From: Saprospiraceae bacterium | Lineage (GTDB): Bacteria; Bacteroidota; Bacteroidia; Chitinophagales; Saprospiraceae | Reading direction: 5' to 3' | Assembly (NCBI GenBank): GCA_016787575.1 | Contig: JAEUUO010000020.1 | Span: forward strand, 124,001 to 188,000 | DNA length: 64,000 nucleotides | Shown here: positions 62,099-64,000 of the stretch, piece after piece | How the letters are laid out: every line of letters begins with the position of its first letter | Numbering within the stretch: position 1 is the first letter of the stretch | Notes under the pieces: generated by a model | The model's input: only the letters and a program-made list of their open reading frames with translations | Told to the model about the DNA's origin: nothing | Database searches by the model: none | Translations under genes and position numbers: made by a program

Positions 62099-64000
62099 TT
62101 AGAAGAATTTACTTCGATAATCTGTTACCTTATTCTTTTTTTGCAGCGCCTTCATTACATAACTCATAGCGACATTTTTAGCCGGATGCACGTAAAATGC
62201 GCGAAACGGATCTAAATTTGGTTCTACAGGTGGAATTACTTTTTTATTTAACTTACAAATAAAAACGCCTTTCTCTCCCATGATGGGTTGAGATGTCTGT
62301 CCTTCACTAAGCTTGGCACAATTTGATACGACTTTTGATTCTTCTCCAAGATTGGTGATGTATCCGCTAAAAGGAGAAATGTCTTTTGCAGTATCAATGG
62401 TATAAACAAAACCGCCAAGGCCCATGGTTAAATCTGCAATTTGACCCACTTTTTCTTTAATCTTCTCAAACTTTTTGCGTTTTATGATATCGCCTTTTAA
62501 TTGCTCTTTGTAAGGTTCGTAGGATGCAAAACCTTTTGGTTGAATGTTTGATAGCGCAGCAATTAAATATTTATTGGTGTATTTTTTTTGCTCTTCCTGT
62601 AAGCTGTAAACTTCAGTACTCACATCACCTACTTTGGTATCTTTAGCATAAGCCCAGCGCACCATTTCTCTGGAAGTATTGTTTGAATTCTGACCTAATT
62701 TTGGAATCTGGTATGAATTCAAAAATAAATTGCCGGCCAGTTCCATAGTATATTTACCTCCTTCTTTTACAGCCTTTTCAAGGCTTTCCAGGCTGCGATT
62801 GGTCTGGATGAGATTTTGAGCTTCATCGTAAATTGAATTGGTAATGGTTTCACCTGGCAGTATGGACTCTCCGATAACAGCTAAATGGATAGCATTTTTA
62901 TTTGTAGTAAACCGCGTATCCGTTACTTGAATTAAATGAACTCCAAATTGAGTCAAAATGGTTTTAATTTCTCCTTTATTCAGACTGTAGAATATAGCAT
63001 CGTTGTAAGGCTTAACCATTCTACCCAAGGCTACCATTCCAAGATCACCGCCTTTTACTGCAGAGCCTTGGTCCTGACTGAACTTCATTGCCAAAGAATC
63101 AAAACGTGCTTTTCCCGTTTTAACCAGATTGCCCAAACTATCCAATAGGCGAACGGCAGAAAGATATTGTTCTCTTGTTTTAACCTGAATCAAAATATGA
63201 CTGGATTTCACAGAGTCTGGAATTACTTTTTTGTCCAACACTTTTGCAATACGGTACTCACCATTTTCAATATAAGGTCCATATACAGTACCATTCGGAA
63301 ATTTATAGATAGTGTCCTTTAGGGCTGGACTTAACTCAGCCTGAGTTAAATAAGCATCATTCCATGTACCCAAATTGCTGACTACAAAACTGGAATCATC
63401 GGTACTTGATTTGAAGCCCTCAATTTTGGACTCAACCGCAGTTTTAGCAGTATTTGAATCTTCAGCAGTAGGGATAATATCTAAAACTACATACTTAATG
63501 GAACGCGTTTCTTCGTCTGTTTTAAGTAATGACTTTTTAGTATTTGCCTCTTCAACATAATCAGATTCTTCAATTTTAATTTCTTCATCAGGAACAGCCA
63601 AATAAGGAATAATGGCATAATTAAAATCCAATCTGAAATTACTTTCGAATTGATTGCGTTCTATAGCAAAATTTGGCATAAACAAAGATTTGGAAACAAT
63701 GGCTCCCAATTTATTGTACATGCGATCTTTGATGACCTCTTTTTCTTGGACTAACCAGAAGTCTCTAAGACGAGGATCCAGATTTTCATCCTCAATACCT
63801 TGTTTGAAAGTATTTAATTGCTCCCGGTTTATTTGACCTGTATTGGGATCTTTAAAATTTCGTTGAATTACCGGCGAAAGGTTGTAACCAAATTCAAGTT
63901 CTTTAATCTCTGCAGGACTCACTCCAATCCCATTGTAATTAGCTTCTTTATCTAAAATAGCCTTTTCGATAAATTGGTTCCACATATAATCCTTACGGCC
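62099..64000 (-). CDS. ppiD: PpiD-type peptidylprolyl isomerase, N terminus beyond window
   Basis: At least 633 residues; the frame runs open to the right edge, and the visible ATG at 63985 is internal. The first part is a SurA-like chaperone region (WNQFIEKAILDKEANYNGIG and GVSPAEIKELEFG). A parvulin domain lies about 255-355 of the visible chain (SSHILIQVKTREQYLSAVRL, GGDLGMVALGRMVKPYNDAI, TQFGVHLIQVTD). A second parvulin-like helical part follows. Probably membrane-anchored and assisting outer-membrane protein folding. The symbol is by family resemblance. Confidence 0.87.
   Translation of the reverse strand, partial: GRKDYMWNQFIEKAILDKEANYNGIGVSPAEIKELEFGYNLSPVIQRNFKDPNTGQINREQLNTFKQGIEDENLDPRLRDFWLVQEKEVIKDRMYNKLGAIVSKSLFMPNFAIERNQFESNFRLDFNYAIIPYLAVPDEEIKIEESDYVEEANTKKSLLKTDEETRSIKYVVLDIIPTAEDSNTAKTAVESKIEGFKSSTDDSSFVVSNLGTWNDAYLTQAELSPALKDTIYKFPNGTVYGPYIENGEYRIAKVLDKKVIPDSVKSSHILIQVKTREQYLSAVRLLDSLGNLVKTGKARFDSLAMKFSQDQGSAVKGGDLGMVALGRMVKPYNDAIFYSLNKGEIKTILTQFGVHLIQVTDTRFTTNKNAIHLAVIGESILPGETITNSIYDEAQNLIQTNRSLESLEKAVKEGGKYTMELAGNLFLNSYQIPKLGQNSNNTSREMVRWAYAKDTKVGDVSTEVYSLQEEQKKYTNKYLIAALSNIQPKGFASYEPYKEQLKGDIIKRKKFEKIKEKVGQIADLTMGLGGFVYTIDTAKDISPFSGYITNLGEESKVVSNCAKLSEGQTSQPIMGEKGVFICKLNKKVIPPVEPNLDPFRAFYVHPAKNVAMSYVMKALQKKNKVTDYRSKFF

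Overview
The window looks like a chromosome segment of a member of the phylum Bacteroidota, most likely a Saprospirales-type organism. The DNA is AT-rich. Several large secreted proteins end in type A type IX secretion (T9SS) sorting domains, and I see almost no Shine-Dalgarno sequences. One promoter matches the Bacteroidetes TTG / TAnnTTTG pattern. Family-restricted genes are present (GYDIA-type GHMP kinase, DUF3871, BT4734-like primase). The genus is inferred, not shown.

Region 1 (1-6352) is a tandem set of secreted caspase-fold plus TPR proteins. Two are complete and the first is cut by the left edge. One carries a textbook EF-hand loop inside the caspase domain. Region 2 (6800-39412) is core genome: a T9SS protein, a GNAT acetyltransferase, MtgA, XerD, the overlapping kynU-kmo pair, a flavin reductase, a GHMP kinase that appears to start at ATT, a thioredoxin-fold protein, more T9SS proteins, a peptide-binding lipoprotein, an ECF sigma / membrane partner / outer-membrane protein operon, QueG, an SDR, an iodotyrosine-deiodinase-like flavoprotein, a WD40 protein, Dcd, a TPMT/halide-type methyltransferase, a CoA transferase, and an SGNH-like plus MBOAT acyltransferase pair. 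Three of the convergent gene junctions carry 7-bp tandem repeats.

Region 3 (39429-55859) is an integrated genomic island. A 26-bp perfect direct repeat, equal to the 3' end of a tRNA(CAT) gene, bounds it. A tyrosine integrase lies beside the left repeat, and a 23-bp repeat lies just inside both ends. It carries an excisionase-like gene, a primase/ATPase, a KilAC-like protein, a RadC-like protein, a large T9SS cargo protein and a Sak4-like/DUF3871 recombination module on the minus strand. I see no conjugation or virion genes. In its middle are two units organised like integron gene cassettes: each start is complementary to its own end, and both follow the same 15-bp word. One encodes a small unknown protein. 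The other encodes a ParB/Srx-like protein overlapping a Dam-type adenine methyltransferase, a plausible new defence or epigenetic module.

Region 4 (55837-64000) returns to core genome: the target tRNA with two decayed tandem tRNA-like units, a HAD hydrolase, RecX, NadB, two rhomboid proteases, an EEP-family hydrolase, and a PpiD-type chaperone cut by the right edge. All functional calls come from reading motifs; no database search was run.
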